From: JAVRLB01 sp049965455
GTDB taxonomy: Archaea > Thermoplasmatota > Thermoplasmata > Thermoplasmatales > ARK-15
Length of the DNA stretch: 60,220 bases
Reading direction: 5' to 3'
Assembly: GCA_049965455.1 (NCBI GenBank)
Contig: JBMFWH010000003.1
Location: 1 to 60,220 of the forward strand
Shown: positions 51,740 to 60,163 of the stretch, in pieces
Layout of the letters: each line of letters opens with the position of its first letter
How positions within the stretch are numbered: the stretch's first letter is position 1
Position numbers and translations under genes: made by a program
Notes under the pieces: model-generated
What the model was told of the DNA's origin: nothing
The model's database searches: none
Seen by the model: only the letters and a program-made list of their open reading frames with translations

Positions 51740-52000
51740 AGGAATTTACCTTTTGCAAGAGAGCGAATCAAAGTTAGCAATAGGTTAGAAGATAGGGTAA
51801 AGCGCATGATGAGCACATATAGATTCAGCGGAATTCATATATTGTTGCTTTGAATGCAATGCTCAATCAGAAAATATAGAGGTGAAGAAAGTAATAGAAC
51901 CATCCAAACTCAAGCTCTTGATTTTAGCAGTAGTGAAAATGCAAATCTGGTTGCATTAACGGGAGCATCCATGCTTTAGCTGGAGGAGAGCGCAATTTTT
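51740..52000 (+). pseudogene. Decayed IS605/IS607 element 3' part with omega-RNA-like end
   Basis: The ~360-bp gap between enolase and the next gene has no intact ORF. A short frame (51758-51853) reading RERIKVSNRLEDRVKRMMSTY resembles an internal TnpB helix. The segment GGGAGCATCCATGCTTTAGCTGGAGGAGAGCG at 51961-51992 resembles the right-end/omega-RNA hairpin of TnpB elements (CCAtGC-TTTA-GCTGG). It shares CTTTAG and GAGGAGA with the structure at 60086-60106. Likely the remains of an old insertion; the TnpB similarity is weak. Confidence 0.4.
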
Positions 52001-52046
52001 AAATAATATCAAAATATGTAGCAGCTACCTATTGGAGGGGATATAA

Positions 52047-52403
52047 ATGAACAAAGGAATTCTGTTAGGTATATTCGCGATATTGTTTATAAGCACTATT
52101 TTTTACGGAACCGGCAGCGCTATGGGATTGTCTGTAAATACCCAAGTGCCCATCTTGGCCACAAATGCAACGCAGGCACTAACAAACATGCTCGGAAGAT
52201 TGACATATACTGTAAATATTATTGCAGGATCTATCATAGGCGTGGTCTGGATCTATGAAGCCATATTTTTAATTTTGCATAAAGATGATAAAGAGGGGCT
52301 TTTAAAATTTAAAAGAGATCTGCCAGTTATGGTTCTTGCTACAATCATAATATTTGGAGCAGCAACGATCGTAAATGTGCTATCATGGATCGGCCAGGGA
52401 TGA
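52047..52403 (+). CDS. Small membrane protein with pilin-like (TrbC/VirB2-like) topology
   Basis: 118 aa. An N-terminal signal-like helix (GILLGIFAILFISTIFYGTGSA) is followed by a ~35-residue extracytoplasmic stretch, then two helices (TYTVNIIAGSIIGVVWIYEAIFLIL and LPVMVLATIIIFGAATIVNVL) separated by a charged KDDKEGLLKFKRD loop. This is the plan of VirB2/TrbC pilins, but no other secretion or conjugation gene is adjacent, so that call is tentative. Strong GGAGGGGA site and upstream TATA (TTTTTAAATAA) indicate it is expressed. Confidence 0.55.
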   Translation: MNKGILLGIFAILFISTIFYGTGSAMGLSVNTQVPILATNATQALTNMLGRLTYTVNIIAGSIIGVVWIYEAIFLILHKDDKEGLLKFKRDLPVMVLATIIIFGAATIVNVLSWIGQG

Positions 52404-52443
52404 TAGAAGAGATAATATATAAGAACTACATATATCAAAAATC

Positions 52444-52926
52444 GTGATAAACAGACCTAGCTGGGACGAGTACTTTATGCGAATGGCATACTTGGTAGGA
52501 AGCAGATCAACATGTACCAGAAGGAAAGTGGGCGCAGTAATAGTAAAAGATAAAAGATTGCTTTCTTCAGGATACAATGGCCCTCCTTCAGGCCTTGCAC
52601 ATTGTGACATTACTGGCTGCATAAGAGAAGAACTGAACGTGAACTCTGGGGAGAGACACGAACTTTGCAGAGGCCTTCATGCAGAACAAAACGCCATTAT
52701 ACAGGCTGCGGTTTACGGAGTAAGCATAAAAGATTCGATTATTTATGTAACCAATCACCCTTGTGTAGTGTGCGCAAAAATGATCATCAATGCAGGAATT
52801 AAGGAGATTGTTTACGCAAACGGTTATCCTGACGACCTGGCAAAACTCATATTGATAGAAAGCACTGTTAAAACAAGGCAGTATGTGATTGAAGATAAAT
52901 ATTTTGAAAAATTTTCAGAGATCTAG
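52444..52926 (+). CDS. dCMP deaminase
   Basis: 160 aa, GTG start. The cytidine/deoxycytidylate deaminase zinc site: HAEQNAI (near residue 79) and PCVVCAKMI (near 105). An N-terminal TCTRRKVGAVIVKDKRLLSSGYNG segment is typical, and a cysteine/histidine-rich loop (HCDITGC...ELCRGLH) binds a second zinc. Feeds dUMP for thymidylate synthesis, in keeping with tmk nearby. Confidence 0.94.
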   Translation: MINRPSWDEYFMRMAYLVGSRSTCTRRKVGAVIVKDKRLLSSGYNGPPSGLAHCDITGCIREELNVNSGERHELCRGLHAEQNAIIQAAVYGVSIKDSIIYVTNHPCVVCAKMIINAGIKEIVYANGYPDDLAKLILIESTVKTRQYVIEDKYFEKFSEI

Positions 52927-54713
52927 ATGGTTTCAAAGTACAGCTCTTTTCCATCTTTTAACTTTGTGATTATCAGGTTCGCATTGTCCGTGTTTTCACG
53001 TACTTTGATAGTTCCTTCTTTTGAACATTTGGCAGTAAATAAGTACTCGTCCTCTGCGAAAATCTGGCCTGAAAGATCTTTAAAATCTTCGCCTGCATAA
53101 AGGTAAATATGGTTTTTCTTTTTTTGGACCAATAATTTGCACTTTTTACCCTCTACCTTCATACCCTTTACTTCAATATGCAACCCGAGCAGATCCTCTA
53201 GGTAATTAACGTTCTTTCCATTCTTGCCTATCACGGCAGGAATATAATCTTCCCTCACATACAATTTTATCTGGGACTCGCCTACTATCTCAACCTTGAA
53301 TTTCTCGTCCGGCATCACCGTTTTTAGCTGTCTCTCCACCTCTTTTTCTGCTAACGATAAAACCTTGTTTTTGCGTTCTTCTACGGGAACCACCACAATC
53401 TGCTCTCCATATGTATATATCTCATACTCTAGTTTATCAGTATAAAAATCTAGGACATCGATCACGGGTCTTGCCAGATCCTGTTCCAGCATGCCGGTCG
53501 GAACTTTTACTTTGTATTCGATAATGTATACTTTCCCGATTTTACCGTTTTCAATGTGTATTATCGTGTCAACTAACTGCGGTATTACACCCAGCTCTAC
53601 CCTGCCAATCAGTCTCTGCACTGCATCTATGGCCCTGCTGGCATGCGCGACACCGACCATACCCACGCCCGCCATCCTGAGATCTGCATAGATCTTGAAG
53701 TCATAAGAGGTTCGCATCTCGTCAAATATCGTATAGTCAGGCCTTACCAGCAATAATATATCCCCTGTTTTCTCCATATCTCCTTCCAGCGCAGTATATC
53801 TTGTGATCTCGTTCGAAAGTAGCAGATCCCTCGGCTTCTCCATTGTTTTCACAACTTTGTTTTCAAAAAGATACATTTCAGCCAGAGCTTGGACAAATGT
53901 GGATTTACCAGCACCCGGTGCCCCTGAAACAAGTATGCCTTCAGCGCGCTTCTTGAGTCTCGAAAACAATTTGTCGTCAATATTGTAATCTTCGATCATC
54001 AACTTTACTGTTGGCTTGACAGCCGTGATCTCTGAAGCCTCTGAAAATGGTGGTCTGGTAATTACGATTCTGTAATCTCTTAACTGTATTACAGTTGCAC
54101 CTTTTAAATCCAGATCTATGAGTGAGGATTTGTCAGTCCTGGCTCTCTCTATTATGTCTCTTGCAATGTCGTTTAATTCCTGTTCTGACATCGGCTCTTT
54201 TCTAAGCTTTACAAGCTCGGTGTTTCCGGGTTTTCCTTTTTTTGCGATGGGTATGGTACCTGTTTTCAAGTGAACGCTCATAGTGCCGGAATCAAAAAAA
54301 TCCTCAATCTTTGAAGTAACAGTTTTCTCAACTTCAAAAAATATGGCATTTACGCCTCTCAGCTTTGCAATGCTGTACTGTATAAAATCGGAGGTTAGCA
54401 AAGTGCCTTCTGTCTCTAACGCTATGGTCCTGATAATATTGTCAATTTCTCCAGATTTGGCTTTCTCAATCTGCCATTTATCAGGCCTTTTCCCATAAAA
54501 TGAAATTTCTATGTTGCTGTCTTCCGCAAATTTCATGATTTTCTCAAGTTCAGAAATGGCTGTAAATCCGATCATTAAACCACGGTTTGCCTGCGCCTCG
54601 ATCTCGGAAATTACAGCTTCGGGTATAATGAGCATAATGTCCCTCTTATCCCTTATGAATTCATAGAATCTGCCGTTAATTATTACTGATGTATCAGGTA
54701 TGTATTTTTCCAT
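52923..54713 (-). CDS. PIN-domain/KH-domain ATPase (archaeal PilT-N ATPase)
   Basis: About 596 aa. An N-terminal PIN domain (PDTSVIINGRF; EAVISEIEAQANRG) is followed by a RecA-like ATPase related to secretion ATPases (Walker A GAPGAGKSTFVQAL near 270; VRPDYTIFDEMR near 330), and a KH domain (VREDYIPAVIGKNGKNVNYLEDLLG). The combination is conserved across archaea, probably for RNA processing or decay, but its substrate is unknown. ATG 54713 sits 27 bp from a TTAAAATAG box; an ATG at 54728 is less likely. Confidence 0.92.
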   Translation of the reverse strand: MEKYIPDTSVIINGRFYEFIRDKRDIMLIIPEAVISEIEAQANRGLMIGFTAISELEKIMKFAEDSNIEISFYGKRPDKWQIEKAKSGEIDNIIRTIALETEGTLLTSDFIQYSIAKLRGVNAIFFEVEKTVTSKIEDFFDSGTMSVHLKTGTIPIAKKGKPGNTELVKLRKEPMSEQELNDIARDIIERARTDKSSLIDLDLKGATVIQLRDYRIVITRPPFSEASEITAVKPTVKLMIEDYNIDDKLFSRLKKRAEGILVSGAPGAGKSTFVQALAEMYLFENKVVKTMEKPRDLLLSNEITRYTALEGDMEKTGDILLLVRPDYTIFDEMRTSYDFKIYADLRMAGVGMVGVAHASRAIDAVQRLIGRVELGVIPQLVDTIIHIENGKIGKVYIIEYKVKVPTGMLEQDLARPVIDVLDFYTDKLEYEIYTYGEQIVVVPVEERKNKVLSLAEKEVERQLKTVMPDEKFKVEIVGESQIKLYVREDYIPAVIGKNGKNVNYLEDLLGLHIEVKGMKVEGKKCKLLVQKKKNHIYLYAGEDFKDLSGQIFAEDEYLFTAKCSKEGTIKVRENTDNANLIITKLKDGKELYFETI

Positions 54714-54965
54714 GAACCTAATATTCAATTTAATCTATTTTAACTTTGCGAGCGAGTCTATGCCAGAAATAAACCGTTAGACTACATTTATATACTCATA
54801 AGTAAAAAGTATCGTAAAATAGTTTATTTTCAAGATATTAAAAGTGTATGGGGTATGTACTTTTTAAATAAAAGCTATCATAAATGCCCTGGAATACATA
54901 ATAAAACCATAAGGAAATAGCAATAAATTTAACGCTTTATTTCTGTCATAGGAGCGGGTCTCTGT

Positions 54966-55085
54966 ATTAAGATATCGGGCGAAAAGGTACTGTATAAAAA
55001 ATACGGGTTCAGGATATATCCTAGAAATTCACAGGCCGTTGTTATGAACAATGCTTCCTCCAAAATACGCACAATATATTGTTGA
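54966..55085 (+). pseudogene. tnpB: tnpB N-terminal remnant
   Basis: A 39-codon frame with no start codon reads VLYKKYGFRIYPRNSQAVV, matching the conserved opening of TnpB/OrfB proteins (YKFRIYPxxxQ), then decays and stops at 55083-55085. It lies in a 438-bp gap between the PIN ATPase and gatE. The rest of the gap (54714-54965, 55086-55151) shows only promoter-like AT-rich DNA. Confidence 0.5.
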
Positions 55086-55151
55086 GAAATTAATAGTGCA
55101 TTTCTATACTCTATCTCTTGACATGAGCAGTACCTGAAACTGTAAGATCGG

Positions 55152-56999
55152 TCATAATGTCTTATAAAACTTGGAAAGCTCCTCTCTTAAAATCAAGCTG
55201 ACTTTCTTGCCGTCATATTTGCCCTTCATCTCGTTCATTACAATACCCATGATGGTGGAAAATGCATTTTCTCCTTTCTCCTCTATCACTGCCATGTTTT
55301 TCTGAAGGATTCCTTTTATGATTTCTCGAACTTTATCTTCACTGTACATGTTATTTTCCAACTGCTCCAGTATTTCAGATACGTTCTTGTGTTCTGTAAT
55401 CTTTGATCTCAGTATGTCTGGTATCGCCTCTTTGGCAAATTTTTTATCAGATAGAGCCCTGAAAATAGAGAGCAGGTCTGCATCACTGACCGATTCAACG
55501 GAAAGTCCCTCGTTTTCCAGCTCTGAGAGCGTGCTTAAAAGCGTTCTGGATATTATAGAATACTGATCATAAACGGTTGCCAGGCTGCAAAAAAGCTCAT
55601 CTTGCCCATTGTTTATTATCTGCTCAGCCTCCTGCTTTGATATTTTATAGGTGTTCAAGAAACGGGACACTTTTTCATCATATTGCTCTGGCAAATTATT
55701 TTTGATATGCTCTATTTTTTCCGGTAATACCGGTATCGGGGGCACATCAGTCTCTGGATACATTCTCTCTTTTCCTGGTAAAGGTCTCAAATACTCGGTC
55801 GTGCCATCATCTTTCGGGCCCCGCGTCTCTCCTACCACCCCTTCCAAGGCCCTGTTTATGCGATCGTAAATTTCGGTTAAAGCCAGTTTTGCACGATCCT
55901 CTTTCTCACAGATCAATATGAACGCATCCTGAGAGCCAAGCCCAAAGGCTCGCTTCAGGCTGTTTACCTCCTCTTCTGTTATGCCGTAGGCGGGCAACTC
56001 GTCAGAATGAAATATGCCTTTTATGCCAAACACTTTTACATGCTCAGCTAGCTCCTTGCCAAACCTGAATTTTTCAGATTTTAACAGCCCAGCGAAAAAT
56101 GGGGCCCTGAACCCCACAACTTTGGCACCTGTTTTAAGAGACTCTTTTATGATCTTTGATTCTGTGGTTTTGAAAATATCTGACACGTTCAGTATGTTCA
56201 ATTCAAATCTACTGAATTTCCTGGCTATCAATTCACTTTTCAACAATGACAGATTTTGCTGTCTTTTAATTTCGTTTTCCACTATCTTCTGGATAAGCTT
56301 CAGCTGCGACACTCCTTTCACTTCCACGCGTGATCCGTCCGTGGAAATGTTGATATCCTGCCTTATCGTTCCTAATCCTCTCTTCACGGTGCTGATAGAT
56401 CTCAATATGTTTCCAATTTTTTGGGCAACTTCCTTTACCTGCAATCCATTATTCATGTCAGGACCTGTGGAGATCTCGATTAGCGGTATTCCTAACCGGT
56501 CTAGCCGGTATACCACAGTTCCCTCTTTTTCGCTGATCTTCCTTGCAGACTCTTCTTCCAAGCAGACTGAACTAATAGTTATTTTCGAGCCATTGGCCAT
56601 GATGTATCCGTCTTTGCCTACCAGCGCAGTTCTCTGAAACCCGCTCGTGTTCGAGCCATCTATTACGATTTTTCTCATAAACTGGATTTCGTCTATGATC
56701 ACGCAATTTAAGAGCGTAGATACTATCAATGCAGTATCCAGAGCCTCACTGTTTACTTTATGAGGCGGCTCTTCATCCGCTTCCACCAAACATGAGTTTT
56801 CAGTGATTTCATAAGTAAACACTCTTTTTCGCTTAGCCTCCTCTAATGCTGCTATATCCACATTGCCGGATTCTCCCAGTGCCGCTCTTAGCTCTCTCTT
56901 AATAGTTCCTAAAACAGTTTCTGACAAATAGCTTTCACAGTCGCAAAACAGTTTTTTCGTGTTTAATTGCTGATGTATTTCTAACCCTATCTTAACCAT
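55152..56999 (-). CDS. gatE: Glutamyl-tRNA(Gln) amidotransferase subunit E
   Basis: 615 aa. GLEIHQQLNTKKLFCDCES at the N-terminus, IPLIEISTGPDM near 175, RQDINISTDGSRVEVKGVSQL near 217, a GatE-specific AspRS-like insert, LPGKERMYPETDVPPIPV near 415, and the YqeY/GatB helical tail that recognises tRNA. With GatD it converts Glu-tRNA(Gln) to Gln-tRNA(Gln), the archaeal route. Confidence 0.96.
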   Translation of the reverse strand: MVKIGLEIHQQLNTKKLFCDCESYLSETVLGTIKRELRAALGESGNVDIAALEEAKRKRVFTYEITENSCLVEADEEPPHKVNSEALDTALIVSTLLNCVIIDEIQFMRKIVIDGSNTSGFQRTALVGKDGYIMANGSKITISSVCLEEESARKISEKEGTVVYRLDRLGIPLIEISTGPDMNNGLQVKEVAQKIGNILRSISTVKRGLGTIRQDINISTDGSRVEVKGVSQLKLIQKIVENEIKRQQNLSLLKSELIARKFSRFELNILNVSDIFKTTESKIIKESLKTGAKVVGFRAPFFAGLLKSEKFRFGKELAEHVKVFGIKGIFHSDELPAYGITEEEVNSLKRAFGLGSQDAFILICEKEDRAKLALTEIYDRINRALEGVVGETRGPKDDGTTEYLRPLPGKERMYPETDVPPIPVLPEKIEHIKNNLPEQYDEKVSRFLNTYKISKQEAEQIINNGQDELFCSLATVYDQYSIISRTLLSTLSELENEGLSVESVSDADLLSIFRALSDKKFAKEAIPDILRSKITEHKNVSEILEQLENNMYSEDKVREIIKGILQKNMAVIEEKGENAFSTIMGIVMNEMKGKYDGKKVSLILREELSKFYKTL

Positions 57000-57005
57000 T
57001 CTAAA

Positions 57006-58268
57006 TCACCATAAAACTCTCTTTTCAGACATCTCAAGCCTCAAGTTTTTAGCCATCAGCTGTCTCGCTTCCTCTCTTGGATAATTCCCTAAAAGCCACA
57101 TCATCTTCACGAATGCAGTTTCTGGCAAGGTATCTCCTAACGGTATCACGCCCGCTTTGATCAGCTCCCTGCCTGATGAGTAAACGTTCATGTTCACAGA
57201 TCCTGCCAGGCATTGAGAGGTCATGCCTATGAGCTTTCCAGAGTCTGTAAGCTCTTTTATCTCCTTGATCAGATACGTGCCTACATGACCAAGCCCGGTC
57301 CCCATAAATATTATCCCGTCCACATGCTCTCCTATGATCTTCAGGTGCTCTAAATCAAATCCTGGATAATAGTAGAGTATAGAGACCTTATCATCCATCT
57401 TCTCATATGCTTCTATATTCTTGTCTACTTTCATTTTATATCCTTTTAAAAATTCTACCTGATCACCTCTGACCCTTGCAATTGGATGCCCGTTTATACT
57501 CTTGAATGCATCTCTCCTCGAAGTGTGCATCTTTCTGACCCTTACACCCCTATGTACCACGCTATAATCATCAGATGGTGACTCGTGCATGGTTACTGCC
57601 ACTTCTCCTAAATCAGTATCCATCAATGCCGCAGCACTTAACAGGTTTTGGTACGCGTCACTGCTCGGACGGTCTGAAGATCTCTGTGCACCGACCAATG
57701 ATACGGGCCCGGATAAATCTGGGATCATAAACGCTAGCGCTGCTGCAGTGTATGCCATCGTGTCCGTTCCGTGCGGTATGATTACTCCCTTTGCACCATG
57801 ATTCATCTCTGAAACGATCTCTTTTGCTAGGGTCTGCCAGTATGGAATCTTCATGTCTTCGCTGAGTATTGAAAATATTATGCGCGAGTTGATGCGATAC
57901 TTTCCAGACAGTTCGGGCACTGAGATCAACAGTTCTTCCTGGGTTTCGGCAGGATGAACCGCGCCGGTCTTATAATCAATATAACTGGCGATTGTGCCAC
58001 CGGTACCCAGTATGGAAATATAGTTGTCTTTAAAATGTACCTTTTTCGTGGACTCTTTCTTTTCTCTCTTCTCATTTTTTTCCAATACTTTAATATTTTC
58101 TAATGATGAAAACTTGACCCCGATGTTATAGCCATTGTCAAGTTTCAGGATAATGATATCCTGGGCGCTGAATATGTTGCTAGGCATTACGAATCCACGG
58201 AAAGTACCTCTGTCACTCAATATTTCAACATAATCGCCAACTTTAAAATCATCCATTTTGTTGCTCAT
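57006..58268 (-). CDS. gatD: Glutamyl-tRNA(Gln) amidotransferase subunit D
   Basis: 420 aa. An N-terminal SH3-like domain precedes the asparaginase-like glutaminase: ILGTGGTIASYIDYKTGAV near residue 90, VIIPHGTDTMAYTAAALAFM near 167, VSLVGAQRSSDRPSSDAYQNL. It releases ammonia for GatE. It lies 6 bp upstream of gatE, as an operon. Confidence 0.96.
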   Translation of the reverse strand: MSNKMDDFKVGDYVEILSDRGTFRGFVMPSNIFSAQDIIILKLDNGYNIGVKFSSLENIKVLEKNEKREKKESTKKVHFKDNYISILGTGGTIASYIDYKTGAVHPAETQEELLISVPELSGKYRINSRIIFSILSEDMKIPYWQTLAKEIVSEMNHGAKGVIIPHGTDTMAYTAAALAFMIPDLSGPVSLVGAQRSSDRPSSDAYQNLLSAAALMDTDLGEVAVTMHESPSDDYSVVHRGVRVRKMHTSRRDAFKSINGHPIARVRGDQVEFLKGYKMKVDKNIEAYEKMDDKVSILYYYPGFDLEHLKIIGEHVDGIIFMGTGLGHVGTYLIKEIKELTDSGKLIGMTSQCLAGSVNMNVYSSGRELIKAGVIPLGDTLPETAFVKMMWLLGNYPREEARQLMAKNLRLEMSEKRVLW

Positions 58269-58327
58269 TAATAAAACAGTATGTAAAACAATAAAATTAA
58301 TGTTATGGTATATCTTCTCTTATTATT

Positions 58328-58918
58328 ATGTTCATTTCATTCGAAGGAATTGATGGTACCGGTAAGACCACCTTTGCAAAATATACTAAAAAATATCTAG
58401 AAAACGCTGGAAAAAAAGTGTATTTTACATATGAGCCCACAGATTCTCTAGTCAACGTTAAAAACCTGGTTGAGAAAAAATTGGATCCTTTTACACAGGC
58501 ACTGCTTTTCATGGCGGATAGGGTAGAACATATCAAAAGGATCAGAGAGCATCTGCAGAAAAATGAGGTTGTGATAATTGATAGATACGTAGATTCTACA
58601 TTTGCATATCAAGGCAGCCTTTTAGAGCCATTATTTAAAAGCAAGAAAAAAGCGTATGAGTATCTAGACCATATTTACGATCCATTTCGCTTGGATCCAG
58701 ATCTAACATTCTTGTTTATAGTAGATCCTAAAGTCGGGACAAACAGGGTTGCTAAAAGAACGGTGAGAGAGTACTTTGAAAACTTGGAAACTCTGGATAA
58801 AGTACAGGATTTCTATCTTTATCTCTCTAAATGCAGAGACTTCATAGTAATAGATTCGAATAGAGACCTAGACACAGTATGGGTCGAGCTAAAAAAGCAT
58901 CTTGAATCAAAATTATAA
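58328..58918 (+). CDS. tmk: Thymidylate kinase
   Basis: 196 aa. P-loop FEGIDGTGKTTFAKY at residues 5-19, IDRYVDSTFAYQGS near 85 (DRY motif), and a lid region. Phosphorylates dTMP. It diverges from gatD across 59 bp; no Shine-Dalgarno, so probably leaderless. Confidence 0.94.
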   Translation: MFISFEGIDGTGKTTFAKYTKKYLENAGKKVYFTYEPTDSLVNVKNLVEKKLDPFTQALLFMADRVEHIKRIREHLQKNEVVIIDRYVDSTFAYQGSLLEPLFKSKKKAYEYLDHIYDPFRLDPDLTFLFIVDPKVGTNRVAKRTVREYFENLETLDKVQDFYLYLSKCRDFIVIDSNRDLDTVWVELKKHLESKL

Positions 58919-58954
58919 AATAGCTAGAATGTATTTCACTACCCGGTGAGAAAA

Positions 58955-60034
58955 TTGAATAAGATACAGGAGTTAGTTAAAAAGACAGGTGTGGATGAGA
59001 TATTGATATACAACGGTGGAGAACCGTCTTTAGAACTGAACTTTTTTTACTTAACACAACTTTTTGACAGTGGCTTGTTTGAAGAATCTTACTTGATAGG
59101 GGGTTCTGATGAAAGCACAATATTGACATCCAGGCTTGAAGAGTTTAGCGCTAAAAAAAGCGGCTTGAACGTATCAGTTTATAAAGATAGCAAGGAACGA
59201 AATACGAAGATTAGCGAGCTGACAAATAAAGCAGCAAAAATCGGAATAAACATGGATTACTTCAGCGTCTCGGCGTTCAATAGACTTAAAGAGAATTTGA
59301 AAGACAAAGAGTTTGTGGATATATCCAAGGCAATACAGGAACTAAGGATGGTCAAAGAACCAAAAGAGCTCAATATACTCAGAGAGGCTGCAAAGATAGC
59401 ATCAGAGTCTGTAGAAGCGATCTTGAAAGACCTGAAGGAGGGGGTTAAAGAGTACGAAATTGCAGCGTTACTGACTTATACAATGCTCAAGAACGGCGCA
59501 TCAGACAACGCTTTCACTCCCATTATCGCGTTCGGCAAAAACAGTGCTGAACCGCACTATTTTGCAGGGGCGGTAAAACTGAAAAAAGGGGATTTTGTAT
59601 TGATGGATTTTGGAGCAAGGTACCAAAAATATAATTCTGACATTACCAGAACATATGTGTATGGCAGGGCAAATGACGCCCAGAAAGAAATGTACGAAAC
59701 CGTGCTAACTGCCCAGAAAATAGGCATTGAAAATGCCAGGGCTGGTAGAAACGGGAAGGATATTGATGGTGCAGTAAGAAGTTACATAGACAGCACTAAA
59801 TATAAGGGCCTGTTCATACATTCTCTAGGGCACGGCATAGGACTGGCTACGCATGACCACCCTGGCTTTGCACCTGGATATGAGCTGCAAACGAAAGAAA
59901 ACATGGTGATTACAGTCGAACCTGGCGTATATCAACCTGGATTTGGTGGGGTAAGAATTGAGGATGACGTAATATTGAAGCAAGGTGGCTGCGAAGTGAT
60001 TACCACTGCGCATAAGGAGCTAAGAGAGCTGTAA
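58955..60034 (+). CDS. pepQ: Xaa-Pro dipeptidase (M24B metallopeptidase)
   Basis: 359 aa from TTG 58955, chosen because GGTGA lies 5 nt upstream; GTG 58946 is the alternative. Creatinase N-terminal domain, then the pita-bread fold with metal ligands in LMDFGARYQKYNSDITRTYV, HSLGHGIGLATHDHPG, TVEPGVYQP and GGVRIEDDVIL. Cleaves dipeptides with C-terminal proline. Confidence 0.93.
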   Translation: MNKIQELVKKTGVDEILIYNGGEPSLELNFFYLTQLFDSGLFEESYLIGGSDESTILTSRLEEFSAKKSGLNVSVYKDSKERNTKISELTNKAAKIGINMDYFSVSAFNRLKENLKDKEFVDISKAIQELRMVKEPKELNILREAAKIASESVEAILKDLKEGVKEYEIAALLTYTMLKNGASDNAFTPIIAFGKNSAEPHYFAGAVKLKKGDFVLMDFGARYQKYNSDITRTYVYGRANDAQKEMYETVLTAQKIGIENARAGRNGKDIDGAVRSYIDSTKYKGLFIHSLGHGIGLATHDHPGFAPGYELQTKENMVITVEPGVYQPGFGGVRIEDDVILKQGGCEVITTAHKELREL

Positions 60035-60062
60035 AAATACTCCCTTTTTTATAGAAAAGTTA

Positions 60063-60123
60063 GGAGTTTGAGGGAAGCTGTAAAACTCCGACCTTTAGGG
60101 AGGAGATACACGGACTTCCCTCA
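60063..60123 (+). ncRNA. Nested hairpins resembling an IS605/IS607 end or omega-RNA element
   Basis: TGAGGGAAG (60069-60077) pairs perfectly with CTTCCCTCA (60115-60123). Inside, CTCC-GA-CC-TTTA-GG-GA-GGAG (60086-60105) forms a second hairpin with tandem G-A/A-G mismatches. A competing pair GGAGTTT (60063-60069)/AAACTCC (60083-60089) excludes both. The inner hairpin resembles TnpB-associated omega-RNA ends, yet lies 5' of the tnpB start. It could be the end of a neighbouring element, or serve as the pepQ terminator. Confidence 0.45.
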
Positions 60124-60163
60124 ATGGAAAATTTTAATGATAATTTTGCTATACTAATAAATA

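Noticed and set aside
51780..51860. Possible C/D box guide RNA (ATGATGA present)
   Set aside because: No matching CTGA D boxes at the right spacing; transposon decay explains the region better.
56014..56637. 207-codon plus-strand frame within gatE
   Set aside because: Antisense to GatE; Ser/Phe/Leu-rich composition typical of a shadow frame.
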